NCBI RefSeq assembly: GCF_001541225.1
Contig: NZ_LMTS01000026.1
Coordinates: 110,645-174,644, forward strand
DNA: 64,000 nucleotides
From: Variovorax sp. WDL1
GTDB lineage: Bacteria; Pseudomonadota; Gammaproteobacteria; Burkholderiales; Burkholderiaceae_C
Direction: 5' to 3'
The position numbers and the translations under genes are program-made. Under the pieces are notes generated by a model that saw only the letters and a list, made by a program, of their open reading frames with translations, was not told the DNA's origin and searched no databases. Shown piece by piece: positions 8,560 through 16,608 of this stretch. Position 1 is the first letter of the stretch, and every line of letters starts with the position of its first letter.

Positions 8560-9542
8560 ATCACTATCCCCCTCCTGCCAAGCACGCCCTTCCGAGCGGC
8601 CTCACCGAGCTGCTTGCCCAGCTTCGTCTGGAGGATGCGTTTTCCGCACCTGACTACGTTTGGCGTAAGGGCAATGCGCTGAACGCCTACCTTCGCGCAT
8701 CGGGGCTCCGGGCCGCCGTGGTGGCCGTGAGCGGGGGCGTGGACTCCGCCTTGGTGCTGGCGCTGGTCAAGGCGGCCAGCCAACAGCCCGGCTCGCCGAT
8801 TCAGCGCATCGTTCCCGTGCTCCTGCCGGTCTTCACCGATGGCGCTGCCACCAACCAGGACCTTGCAACGTCACGCGGCGTGGAGCTCTGCGGCGCGCTT
8901 GAACTGCTGCCTGTCGTTATCGACCTGTCGAAGGCGCACCTGGCGACGAAGACGCTCGTCGACAACGCGTTGTCGACGTTAGGCGAAGGCTGGGCCTCGG
9001 GCCAGCTGGTGGCTTATCAGCGAACTCCGGCGCTTTACTACGTCACCAGCCTTCTGACCCAGGCCGGCACGCCCGGCATGTTGATTGGCACGACGAATCG
9101 CGACGAGGGTGCGTACCTGGGCTACTTCGGCAAAGCCTCGGACGGCCTCGTGGACGCACAGCTCATCTCGGACCTGTACAAGTCCCAGGTCTATGAGGTT
9201 GCCCGGCACCTGGGGGTGCCGTCCTCCATCCTCGAGGCGACGCCGACCGGAGACATGTACGACGGCCGCACGGACGAAGAAGTCTTTGGCGCCAGCTATG
9301 ACGCTGTGGAGCTCTTCCTTCGCGAGAAGGCCTGTACCGATGTCGCCCGGCGAATTGCGGCAGTTGGTATGGCAGATGGCCGGAGCGACCGATTTGCGAG
9401 CCAGCGCGCGGCGTTGGAGGACCTTCACCGCTACAACCACCATAAGTATCTGGGTAAGTCGCCGGCGGTGCACTTCGACCTTTGGGATTGCCGAATCGAG
9501 GGTGGGTGGGACTACCACGTGGCCAGGGAAGCCAGGCAATGA
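8556..9542 (+). CDS. nadE: NAD synthase, ammonia-dependent type
   Basis: The 328-residue protein has the ATP-pyrophosphatase loop SGGVDSAL at 59-66, GTTNRDEGAYLG near 178-189, and the TPTGDMYDGRTDEE segment typical of NadE, which binds the adenylate and the deamido-NAD. There is no N-terminal glutaminase domain, so ammonia is the expected nitrogen source. NadE converts nicotinic acid adenine dinucleotide to NAD. In this operon it could instead amidate an NAD-like or other acyl-adenylate. It starts in an ATGA overlap with the racemase-like gene. Confidence 0.85.
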   Translation: MNHYPPPAKHALPSGLTELLAQLRLEDAFSAPDYVWRKGNALNAYLRASGLRAAVVAVSGGVDSALVLALVKAASQQPGSPIQRIVPVLLPVFTDGAATNQDLATSRGVELCGALELLPVVIDLSKAHLATKTLVDNALSTLGEGWASGQLVAYQRTPALYYVTSLLTQAGTPGMLIGTTNRDEGAYLGYFGKASDGLVDAQLISDLYKSQVYEVARHLGVPSSILEATPTGDMYDGRTDEEVFGASYDAVELFLREKACTDVARRIAAVGMADGRSDRFASQRAALEDLHRYNHHKYLGKSPAVHFDLWDCRIEGGWDYHVAREARQ

Positions 9543-10294
9543 AGACCGAGGCAAGCGCCCCCATTGCCTCCTTGTTCACGATGAGCGCCCTGCCGTCCGC
9601 GCGCGGGCCCGGCGCTCGCGCACGAAGGCTCCCCGTGCCGGGCGAAGCTTGGCATATCCGGGGCCTGATTCAACCCGAGCTTGTCGAGGCCATGCGCCGA
9701 GAGGTCCTGTCGGCGCCGAGCGTGCCAGTCGGGCCTGACGGCATCCTCAGCAACTTCAAGCCTGGAACCCACCCAGCCTCCTGGCGTAGCAGCAGCTTCA
9801 GCGCGGAGTTGGCGAGCCATCTCTGGTCCTGCCTTCCCTCCTCCCTGCTCGAGCCACGCGCGTTCAGTGAGCACGACCGAGCAGACCACGACGGCCATTC
9901 GCTCTGGAACCCGGTTGGCGTCAACGCCTTGCATCGATTCATTCGTTACGAGCCCGGCAGTGGCCATCTGGTGGGTCACTACGACGCTCCGTACATCGAG
10001 AGCGAAGCTCGCAGGACGCTTTTCAGCCTGGTCGTGTACCTGAGCGACAACGAAAGCGGTGAGACGAGGTTTCTGCGTGACGCGCAGGACCCGCTCCCCT
10101 TCGCAGCCCGAGATTTCAGTGACTGGTCCCGAAATGCCAATGCCGACGAGGTGCTGCTGGCAGTGACGCCCCTAAAGGGCGATGCCCTGTTGTTCGAGCA
10201 CCGAATGCTTCATGACGGAGCTCCGGTCCTCGGGCAGGAGAAGCTGATTTTGAGAACAGACCTGGTCTTCGAGCGAACGGGGGCGCCCACTTGA
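9539..10294 (+). CDS. 2-oxoglutarate/Fe(II) oxygenase, prolyl-hydroxylase type
   Basis: The 251-residue protein has GHYDAPY near 146-152 (the HxD iron ligands), a distal histidine in HRMLHDG (221 or 225), and ILRTDLVF supplying the arginine that binds 2-oxoglutarate. The spacing is normal for the P4H-like branch of the superfamily. It starts in an ATGA overlap with nadE, and its own stop overlaps the next start as TTGA. Hydroxylation of a peptide, amino acid or small-molecule intermediate is expected; the substrate is unknown. Confidence 0.75.
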   Translation: MKTEASAPIASLFTMSALPSARGPGARARRLPVPGEAWHIRGLIQPELVEAMRREVLSAPSVPVGPDGILSNFKPGTHPASWRSSSFSAELASHLWSCLPSSLLEPRAFSEHDRADHDGHSLWNPVGVNALHRFIRYEPGSGHLVGHYDAPYIESEARRTLFSLVVYLSDNESGETRFLRDAQDPLPFAARDFSDWSRNANADEVLLAVTPLKGDALLFEHRMLHDGAPVLGQEKLILRTDLVFERTGAPT

Positions 10295-11997
10295 CGGAAC
10301 GCCACCCCCGCCCTGACCGCTTTGTCGCCAAGGCGCTATTGGACCCCTACTATGCGCCGCTCGCCGCCGCCGGCGCGAGCCACGAGACGCTCCGAGCCGC
10401 CGGTTTCATTGACGACCTCCTGGACGGCAGCGTTCGGGCGCACCCTTGCTGGTCGCCGGCGATGCTCACGACGCCCTTGATGAAGGTGCGACGAGCACTC
10501 GCCCAGTCGCCGGAAGACGCCCGAAAACTCGTTCTCCTGTCGACGGGCAGCTACTCCCCGATGCACGAAGGGCACATCGCCCTCATGGAGCGAGCCCGGA
10601 CGCACGCGCAGGAGCTCGGATACACGGTCGTAGGCGGCTATATGTCCCCTTCCCATGACGCCTACGTCAGCGTGAAGAACGGCGGTACGGCGGCGCTGCA
10701 TGCAGAGCAACGAATCGCGCTCGCCGAGGAGGCCGTCCGCCACAGCGACTGGCTCTCCATCTGCCCGTGGGAGGCACGGCATGCGCCGGAAGCCCTCAAC
10801 TTCACGGATGTGCTCGACCGCCTAGCGGCCTACCTGGCCAGGCACGTTGACGCAATTGAGTTGGGATACGTCTTTGGCAGCGACAACCTGGGGTTCCTGG
10901 CGGCTTTCGCAGAACGCGGCCTGGCGTTTTGCGGTGTTCGAGGCGAAATGACCACTGAAGCGCTGCGCGAAACCCATGCGCTCCTTGGCGGCCGTGAGCA
11001 TCGCCTTCACATGATGCCCGCTACGCGCGCGACGCGGGCCGAGACCGCATCGTCTACCAAGGTGCGTAGCGGCAACCTCTCCCTTATCCCCGAGGCAGCG
11101 CGTGCGCGGTACCGGGCGCTCGTGCAGCCGCCGAGCCAGGCCCCGACGATGACACCGGCATACCTCGTTCGTCGCGACCTGGCCCATGCGACGTCCAACT
11201 GGGGGGTCGACGCTGCGGCCCAGGCCGAGTTCGAGGAGTCGCTCATGGACGTTCTCGCTTCGAGCCTCGGCGCCGCCGGCGTGGTTCACGGCATCCCGCT
11301 GGCGGCGCAAATCGAGTTGGCAACTGCAGCGCGCGAACCCGAGACGTCGATGCTGAGCCTGGACGCGTGCGTTCTGGGCGATGCGCAGCTGCGTGTGAGC
11401 CGGCTCTTTGACGTCGGAGGTGGCCAAGTGTTCTCGTCACAGCGCGTACCGAGACCCGGGGCCGCGGCCCTCGCGCTGCAACTGGCCAGCCTCGACCGGT
11501 CCCGGAAGTGGCGTGTGCTGGATGATGACAAGGCCACGGGGGACACGGAGCATTCCGTGCACGCCCTCCTGACGGCAGAAGGCGTCCAGGTGGCCGGCTT
11601 CACCTACCTGAATGAGGCCTACCTGCGGGGAACCGAGCTGGCGGAGCGCGAAGTGCTCGACATCGTGGATGCGAGGGACTTTCTGCTGGGAGCGAGGGAC
11701 GGCGGGCTCGTCATCGAATTGCCAACAGGGGAGACAGCCCGCGCGCCCTACATGCTTCCTTTCGTCAACCTGGTCTTTAGGGCCAAGATTCCCGCTGAGG
11801 CATGCAACCGCCTCTCGCGCCAACTGTGGGAGCTGAACGTCGCGTGGCTGGAGGCCTACGCGCCGCGGCTCACCGTTTCAGACGCGGACCCCGCTTCAGG
11901 CGCCCTGCTGACATACCTGGGCTTTGCCTCGACGACAACGCTGGGTGACTGCTGCAACGCGTTGTCCGCGTGGTCGGGCGACCTCAGCCTTCGCTAG
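10291..11997 (+). CDS. NMN adenylyltransferase-like domain fused to PRTase-like domain
   Basis: The 568-residue protein starts with TTG inside TTGA. Residues about 80-270 are a nucleotidyltransferase: TGSYSPMHEGH (85-95) holds the HxGH motif, and SSTKVRSG near 253-260 is the ISTxxR-type motif of NadD/NMNAT enzymes. The second half contains VLDDDKATGDT near 409-419, which fits the PRPP-binding signature of type I phosphoribosyltransferases (DDxxATGxT). I know of no standard family with this order. Together the halves could make a nucleotide from PRPP and adenylylate it. A terminator hairpin follows. Confidence 0.65.
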   Translation: MTERHPRPDRFVAKALLDPYYAPLAAAGASHETLRAAGFIDDLLDGSVRAHPCWSPAMLTTPLMKVRRALAQSPEDARKLVLLSTGSYSPMHEGHIALMERARTHAQELGYTVVGGYMSPSHDAYVSVKNGGTAALHAEQRIALAEEAVRHSDWLSICPWEARHAPEALNFTDVLDRLAAYLARHVDAIELGYVFGSDNLGFLAAFAERGLAFCGVRGEMTTEALRETHALLGGREHRLHMMPATRATRAETASSTKVRSGNLSLIPEAARARYRALVQPPSQAPTMTPAYLVRRDLAHATSNWGVDAAAQAEFEESLMDVLASSLGAAGVVHGIPLAAQIELATAAREPETSMLSLDACVLGDAQLRVSRLFDVGGGQVFSSQRVPRPGAAALALQLASLDRSRKWRVLDDDKATGDTEHSVHALLTAEGVQVAGFTYLNEAYLRGTELAEREVLDIVDARDFLLGARDGGLVIELPTGETARAPYMLPFVNLVFRAKIPAEACNRLSRQLWELNVAWLEAYAPRLTVSDADPASGALLTYLGFASTTTLGDCCNALSAWSGDLSLR

Positions 11998-12024
11998 TGC
12001 CGGCCGGGAGCTCAAGAAAAGGAA

Positions 12025-12051
12025 AGGCCTCCTCCAAATTGGAAGAGGCCT
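12025..12051. terminator. Bidirectional terminator between convergent genes
   Basis: AGGCCTC (12025-12031) pairs with GAGGCCT (12045-12051); it sits between the operon end and the gene at 12076. Confidence 0.5.
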
Positions 12052-12075
12052 GAAGGAGGTCAGCGGAGCCGAGCG

Positions 12076-12501
12076 TTACGCCGGTTCGAGCTCGCGTTCG
12101 CGGAACGCAACGCCGGAAATGGCCATGTCGAGGCCCTTCCTGAGCTTCTCGCAGAGGTCGTCGTAGCCGTGCGCCACGTAGGTGGCCTTGCGGAAATGGT
12201 GGGGGTTCACGTTGCCGCCAAAGATAGCCGGGCTCAGCGTGTCATCCGATTCGAGGTCCATGTGCCAGGAGAGCACGTAGACGTCCGGTTGGCTGGAGTA
12301 GCCGTTGAAGTAGACGGTCACCTGCAGGCCGCGAGGCGTGTCGATTTCAACGTGAATTCCACGCGGGCCGGGGTACTCGCCGCCTTCGCGCCGGGTGGAG
12401 GTTGCGCCGCAGTCGCGAACGAGTTTTTCAACGCCTTTTGCCATCAGCTCGCGGTCGCCTTTGCGGAGCACGGTGAGCCCGAGCGTCTTGGTCTTCTTCA
12501 T
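12076..12501 (-). CDS. Hypothetical 141-residue protein
   Basis: Not recognised. A soluble protein with alternating beta-strand patterns (GIHVEIDTPRGLQVTVYFNG) and a conserved-looking PHHFRKATYVAHGYDDL segment. It could be a nucleic-acid- or ligand-binding alpha/beta protein, but nothing decides this. ACAGGACACTCAC before the ATG gives a weak ribosome site. It is monocistronic and convergent with the preceding operon. Confidence 0.6.
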   Translation of the reverse strand: MKKTKTLGLTVLRKGDRELMAKGVEKLVRDCGATSTRREGGEYPGPRGIHVEIDTPRGLQVTVYFNGYSSQPDVYVLSWHMDLESDDTLSPAIFGGNVNPHHFRKATYVAHGYDDLCEKLRKGLDMAISGVAFRERELEPA

Positions 12502-12794
12502 GTGAGTGTCCTGTGTGAAGTGGTCCTCCCTCGTGTAGGAACGGACCTGGCACCAAGGGGCGAGGCACGCGCCCCGCTAAAATGAAAGCCGCGCTCGACG
12601 GGCGGCAGGTTCATCCTGTTGCGACGCTGGCAGCAGGCGACGACTCGCCAAAATATGGGCTTGAGACCGCGACGACCCACGCCGCGTGCGCGAGCTCTTG
12701 GCTGCCAATAGCGTTCCGCGCCCTAGCGCTCTGACTTGGTCGCGTCGCCTATATGCTGAACCAACGAAACGTCGAGTTTAAAAGCCTCAGCTGC

Positions 12795-12823
12795 TTGCTG
12801 CGCTTGTGGCGATGTGCTATACT
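12795..12823 (+). promoter_or_regulatory. Sigma-70 promoter of ssrA
   Basis: TTGCTG (12795-12800), a 17-base spacer, and TATACT (12818-12823). This is one of the few well-formed housekeeping promoters in the window. Transcription should start near 12830. Confidence 0.75.
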
Positions 12824-12829
12824 GACGAC

Positions 12830-13125
12830 ATCGTTGTATATCCTCTGAATCGGAAACGTGTCTAAATGGGGTTCGATTCCCCACACTTCCACCAAGAAAC
12901 GCTTTAGATGAGGCGTTTGTTGATGGGGGTGACCTGGATTCGAAGACGGGCGGAAGTGCAGGCGGCAACGCGGGTTGGGACTACCCGGCAAGGCTTAGGT
13001 CTTGTAGAACAGAACGACATGACAATTGCCAACGAAAGCAATTTCCGCCTCGCTGCTTAAGCAGGCCGGGGTCTAAAGGCACCCTGTAACCTAAGCCTTT
13101 GTGAGCCGCAGCAATGCGGCTTGCC
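12830..13125 (+). ncRNA. ssrA: Permuted two-piece tmRNA
   Basis: The T-arm and 3' acceptor end (TTCGATTCC ... CCACCA, ending 12894) come before the 5' acceptor strand GGGGGTG (12925-12931) and D-loop ACCTGGATTCGA. The two strands GGGGGTG and CACTTCC form a 7-bp tRNA-Ala-like stem with a G3-U pair. The tag frame at 13029-13061 reads ANESNFRLAA followed by TAA, so stalled proteins would receive AANESNFRLAA. The 30-base spacer between the pieces forms a small hairpin and must be cut out. tmRNA with SmpB rescues ribosomes stalled on broken mRNA. Permuted genes are known in alphaproteobacteria, cyanobacteria and some betaproteobacteria. The 3' boundary is approximate. Confidence 0.88.
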
Positions 13126-13207
13126 GGCGCCTCGATGTACTCACGTGCATCGGGGCGTTTGACCCTCTGGCGCGCTCACGCGCCGCCCTCCTCTCAAGGA
13201 TTCCATC

Positions 13208-13708
13208 GTGACTGCACCAAACCCCGCACAAAGCGGACCTCGACAGCGCGAAACTCGGACGGTCGTGGACAACCGCCAGGCGCGACACCTCTACTTCATC
13301 GAAGACACCTTCGAAGCCGGCCTCATGCTGCGCGGCTGGGAGGTCAAGGCCATCCTGGCCGGCCAGGCCACGTTCAATGGCGGCTCCGCCTTCATCCGCC
13401 TCAAGGACGGAGAGGCCTTCGTCGAGTCGCTCACCATCACCCCCCTGGCACAAGCACGCAAGGGTCTGCTGGAAGAGCTGGAACCCACCCGCCCTCGGCA
13501 GCTGTTGCTCAACAAGGCTGAGCTGCGCAAGCTCGAGCGCCGCGTGGACGAGCGCGGCTACACCGTTGTGCCGCTCGCCCTGACGTACACACGCAAGCTG
13601 AAGCTGAACATCGGCTTGGCCAAGGGCAAGAAGCTGCACGACAAGCGCGATACGGTTCGTCAACGTGACCAACAGCGTGACCTCGCACGCGAGCTGAAGG
13701 CGGCATAG
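13208..13708 (+). CDS. smpB: SsrA-binding protein SmpB
   Basis: The 166-residue protein contains NRQARHLYFIEDTFEAGLML, GWEVKAI, a central PTRPRQLLLNKAELRKL, GYTVVPLALTYTRKLKLNIG and the C-terminal GLAKGKKLHDKRDT, all hallmarks of SmpB. The GLAKGKKxHDKR region enters the ribosomal decoding centre. The GTG start follows AAGGATTCC. It lies just downstream of ssrA in the same direction, giving a complete trans-translation module that can work on its own partner RNA. Confidence 0.93.
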   Translation: MTAPNPAQSGPRQRETRTVVDNRQARHLYFIEDTFEAGLMLRGWEVKAILAGQATFNGGSAFIRLKDGEAFVESLTITPLAQARKGLLEELEPTRPRQLLLNKAELRKLERRVDERGYTVVPLALTYTRKLKLNIGLAKGKKLHDKRDTVRQRDQQRDLARELKAA

Positions 13709-13799
13709 CCGAAAACGGAACGCGGGAGATAGGGCCAACGGCTTTGCGAGCCCGGGGGCCCTCTGGTACACAAGCGCGCACGGGAGCGAGATTGGCTGG

Positions 13800-13805
13800 C
13801 TATAC
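13800..13805 (+). promoter_or_regulatory. CTATAC -10 element
   Basis: Thirty bases before the small lipoprotein gene at 13835; no convincing -35. Confidence 0.4.
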
Positions 13806-13834
13806 GCAGGAGGACAACCAACCCGCTCCCAACT

Positions 13835-14068
13835 ATGTGCCAACCATCTGCTCTGCCTACCCGGACCATCGCAATCGCGTCGGCCGTTGCTGCCTGCGCC
13901 GTCGCAGGTTCGTGCGCCAAGACCTGTTCCACTCCGCCTGCAGACTGCTCCGCGAAACCTGGCGGCCTGACTTCTCGCGCAGAGTCGCCGCAAGCTGCGC
14001 CTGAAGAAGTCGCGCCAGACGGACGCCCGTCCGGTGACCAAGTCGACGGCGCGGACCCCCAGAGCTAG
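13835..14068 (+). CDS. Small putative lipoprotein
   Basis: The 77-residue product begins MCQPSALPTRTIAIASAVAAC and could be processed at the VAAC lipobox. The rest is Pro-, Ala- and Asp-rich with three more cysteines (SCAKTCSTPPADC). The AGGAGG lies about 21 bases before this ATG, too far for a normal site, so the start is doubtful. A terminator follows. Confidence 0.45.
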   Translation: MCQPSALPTRTIAIASAVAACAVAGSCAKTCSTPPADCSAKPGGLTSRAESPQAAPEEVAPDGRPSGDQVDGADPQS

Positions 14069-14085
14069 TCCCTCCCCTCCCTCGA

Positions 14086-14110
14086 GACCCGCCTTGTGCG
14101 GGTCTTTCTT
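14086..14110 (+). terminator. Rho-independent terminator
   Basis: GACCCGC (14086-14092) and GCGGGTC (14098-14104), followed by TTTCTT. Confidence 0.7.
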
Positions 14111-14286
14111 CCCTGCGCCAGAACCCTGGACGCGGGCGCAGCCACAAGGGGTCCGTTGGCGGAAATCCGTCGGATGGGGAAGGCGAAGCCGCTTCCTGCT
14201 GACCAGGCTTGTGAGCAGAGGCCTTCGGGTTCTAAGAGCGCAGCACACTCACTTCGCCACGCGGGGTGGCGGCACGGGGGCTGGTT

Positions 14287-14306
14287 CTACACGAGGTAGG
14301 TCAACT
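14287..14306 (+). promoter_or_regulatory. Promoter-leader block shared with 48901-48920
   Basis: The 20 bases CTACACGAGGTAGGTCAACT match 18 of 20 positions at 48901-48920. Both lie 15-25 bases before an AT-rich ribosome site and a start codon. CTACAC sits where a -10 hexamer would be. Confidence 0.5.
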
Positions 14307-14322
14307 CTTATAGGAGCCATCC

Positions 14323-14988
14323 ATGGCACTCTCTTCTCGTTCCAATCTGCTCTTCGAGGTCGCTGGCGTCGTTCGCGAGGCCTACAAGCTTCTTGATAAC
14401 AAGCAAGGCAACAACGGTCGCGCGATTCGCCGGTTCATCCGACGGCACGGCGGCTGCGTCAACGGACAAATCGTCTTCGTGCAATCTTTCTGCTTCGAAG
14501 ACGGCTACTCCCCTGAGCAACTCGCGGCCGTCGAGCGCTACGCCAAAACAATCGACGAGCTGAATGCGACGTTTTTCCCCGCGGACGTCGTGATTCAGAA
14601 AGTCGGCTGCGCCCGTGACGACGACTTCGGTTCGGTCGCGAACGTGTACATCGTGCAGCTGGACATTGACACTGCCTCAGTGCGTGAGATGCGCCACCTG
14701 GTGCATCTGGTGCTGGTCCTCAACGACACGCTCCAAGAGTTCGCAGTGTCTCGCAACGCCACGGCGTTGTTCGACTACCCAGACTACGTGTACCGAGGGC
14801 TGGGCTGCGATTGTGCCTCGGCGACATGGGCTGTCGAGGGAAAGGACAAGCAAGGCAGCAGCGGTGTGCTCGAGTGGTGCATCGATGAAGTCGACGCTCT
14901 AGAGCGTCTCGCTCTGATGCAGGCCCACCCGCATCGCTTCCCCGAGCTGAGCGTGGCGAGTCCAGCAATGCTGGGCATAACTGCCTGA
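14323..14988 (+). CDS. Hypothetical 221-residue protein
   Basis: Not recognised. A soluble protein with a basic N-terminal third (NGRAIRRFIRRHGGC) and an acidic remainder. It has several cysteines near 35, 58, 97, 159 and 188, without a zinc-finger spacing. The leader is shared with gene 48943, and TATAGGAGCCATCC precedes the ATG. A strong terminator follows, so it is monocistronic. Confidence 0.65.
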   Translation: MALSSRSNLLFEVAGVVREAYKLLDNKQGNNGRAIRRFIRRHGGCVNGQIVFVQSFCFEDGYSPEQLAAVERYAKTIDELNATFFPADVVIQKVGCARDDDFGSVANVYIVQLDIDTASVREMRHLVHLVLVLNDTLQEFAVSRNATALFDYPDYVYRGLGCDCASATWAVEGKDKQGSSGVLEWCIDEVDALERLALMQAHPHRFPELSVASPAMLGITA

Positions 14989-15007
14989 GCGGATATCCGC
15001 TGATTCC

Positions 15008-15040
15008 CGCCTGGAGCTAACACTCCAGGCGGTTCTTTTT
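15008..15040 (+). terminator. Rho-independent terminator
   Basis: CGCCTGGAG and CTCCAGGCG around a 6-base loop, followed by GTTCTTTTT. Confidence 0.8.
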
Positions 15041-15222
15041 GCCCCTCGGCGGTGCCCGGTAAGAAAGAGCGTGGCTCCTCGGCGAAGCCCTGATGTCCTG
15101 GCCGAAGCGGCCACGGCTGCGCTGTTGTGGAATCTACAGCGGCTGCTGTGCAATGTACAACGGTCGGAGATGAGCTTGACGGCAGATGGCTACACCCATC
15201 AGGCCAACCGACATTTCATCTC

Positions 15223-15924
15223 ATGCAAACCTTGACTTCAGCACACCCGTCCTTCCGCTACCTCTGGAGCAGCAACAGGTCGGATACCTCCACGCCCAAG
15301 TACCTTGCCGCCAGAAACGTCCTGGTCGGAGAGGCTCCGCCGTCACTCGTTGGCAACTGGGCAAACGGGCGCGCCGCACGGCTCGTCCAGAAGCTCGGCT
15401 TGAGCAAGGTCAGCGAGTTCGAACTGGAGGACCTCGGCGAAACCAACAGCCTTGTCATCCGCAACCTCTTGCGTTCGGTGCTCCAACCAGTCCTCGGCGA
15501 GCGCAGCATCCGTTACCTGTCAACAGACTACGGGGCTATCGTCGGCGGCGGCTTGCCCTACCACCACGACATGCCCTACTCGAACGGTATCTTCGGCGCC
15601 TGGTGCATCGAAGGACCGCCCGAGCGGACGGTGCGTTTTGGCGAGATGGACATCGAGGTGCCATTTAAGCCAGGCACCGTGGTTGTGTTCGACCCGGCAC
15701 AGCCACATGCGTTGCTCAACGGCAAGCGCCAGTTCGAAGAAACGGACTACGCACCAACCGACCTTGTCGGCATGGTGGGGTTCGTGGCCCTGAGGACGCC
15801 AAAGGCTTGTGCCGCTCTCGGCATCGAGGCCTACGGACCCAAGAAGCACAAGGGCATCCGCACCACCCCGAACCAGTTCGAGGCGTGCCCCCGCACGGGA
15901 CGTATCCCTGGGCTGGCACGTTAA
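15223..15924 (+). CDS. Jelly-roll protein resembling 2OG-Fe(II) oxygenases
   Basis: About 233 residues from the ATG at 15223. GLPYHHDMPYSNGIFGAWC near 109-127 carries an HxD-like motif (HHD). PFKPGTVVVFDPAQPHALLNG near 147-167 supplies a distal histidine and the typical PGxxxxFxxxxxH strand of double-stranded beta-helix enzymes. A basic residue for 2-oxoglutarate is not obvious, so a cupin role is an alternative. It is distinct from the oxygenase at 9539. No Shine-Dalgarno is visible; an upstream GTG at 15127 is possible. Confidence 0.55.
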   Translation: MQTLTSAHPSFRYLWSSNRSDTSTPKYLAARNVLVGEAPPSLVGNWANGRAARLVQKLGLSKVSEFELEDLGETNSLVIRNLLRSVLQPVLGERSIRYLSTDYGAIVGGGLPYHHDMPYSNGIFGAWCIEGPPERTVRFGEMDIEVPFKPGTVVVFDPAQPHALLNGKRQFEETDYAPTDLVGMVGFVALRTPKACAALGIEAYGPKKHKGIRTTPNQFEACPRTGRIPGLAR

Positions 15925-15936
15925 AAACTACTTCTG

Positions 15937-15967
15937 AAGACCGCCCTCGCCGGCGGTCTTTTTTTTT
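15937..15967 (+). terminator. Strong rho-independent terminator
   Basis: AAGACCGCC and GGCGGTCTT around a 6-base loop, followed by a run of seven further T. Confidence 0.9.
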
Positions 15968-15999
15968 CCTTGTGCCGTTGACCCGACCGGCGAAGAGAA

Positions 16000-16023
16000 A
16001 GCCCCGTCCAAATGGACGGGGCT
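16000..16023 (-). terminator. Terminator of gene 16050
   Basis: AGCCCCGTCC and GGACGGGGCT with a 4-base loop; on the minus strand TTCTCTT follows. Confidence 0.65.
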
Positions 16024-16049
16024 GGTGAAATCAGAGATGCGCGGTGAGC

Positions 16050-16403
16050 CTAGGCGGAAACCAGGCCTTCGGCGACAGCGTCGACGTGGGCACTGCGCCA
16101 GGCGATGTCTTCGCTCGGGTAGCTGTAGTTCGACTGCCACTGGGCGTCGCCGAGGCGCATCCAGGTGTAGCCGTTGGCGCCGAGCTGCACTCGGTAGCCT
16201 TGAACACTGAGCGCCTCGTGGCTGAAGTCGTCTGGAACCAGGGCGATGTTGACTTGCTCCAGAACGTAGGCGGAGAACCGGTCCATGGCTTCGGGGTCCT
16301 GGTGGAGAAAAGCCAGTGCGACCTGGCCCTGCAGCTCGGCGGACCAGTTGTTGTCAGTTGCGAGCTCGCTGAAGAGGCGCTGAGATTTGGTAGGTGTTGG
16401 CAT
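16050..16403 (-). CDS. Hypothetical 117-residue protein
   Basis: Not recognised. N-terminal helices (SQRLFSELATDNNWSAELQG) are followed by a part rich in Trp and Tyr (GYTWMRLGDAQWQSNYSYPS). It has no signal peptide. AACAGGAGCGAC before the ATG is a good ribosome site. Its own terminator lies downstream. Confidence 0.65.
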   Translation of the reverse strand: MPTPTKSQRLFSELATDNNWSAELQGQVALAFLHQDPEAMDRFSAYVLEQVNIALVPDDFSHEALSVQGYRVQLGANGYTWMRLGDAQWQSNYSYPSEDIAWRSAHVDAVAEGLVSA

Positions 16404-16608
16404 GTCGCTCCTGTTGCGTGGTGAGGTCCTAAGCCGTCTAGCGAATCCCGTGGACGGCCAGGACGCGGCCTACTTTCGCGCGTTCGGGTTGCCGGTTCGT
16501 TGGTCGGTCCCACTGGGCAAGAAAGCGCAATGAAATCAACGGCTTGATGCCGACTGGAGCCTCGCCCGTGCCGCCAAACCTTCCGGTTCGTTTGCCGTTC
16601 GCTGTGCG

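Noticed and set aside
12865-12894. A tRNA gene
   Set aside because: The T-arm and CCA end belong to the acceptor piece of the permuted tmRNA; no anticodon arm is present.
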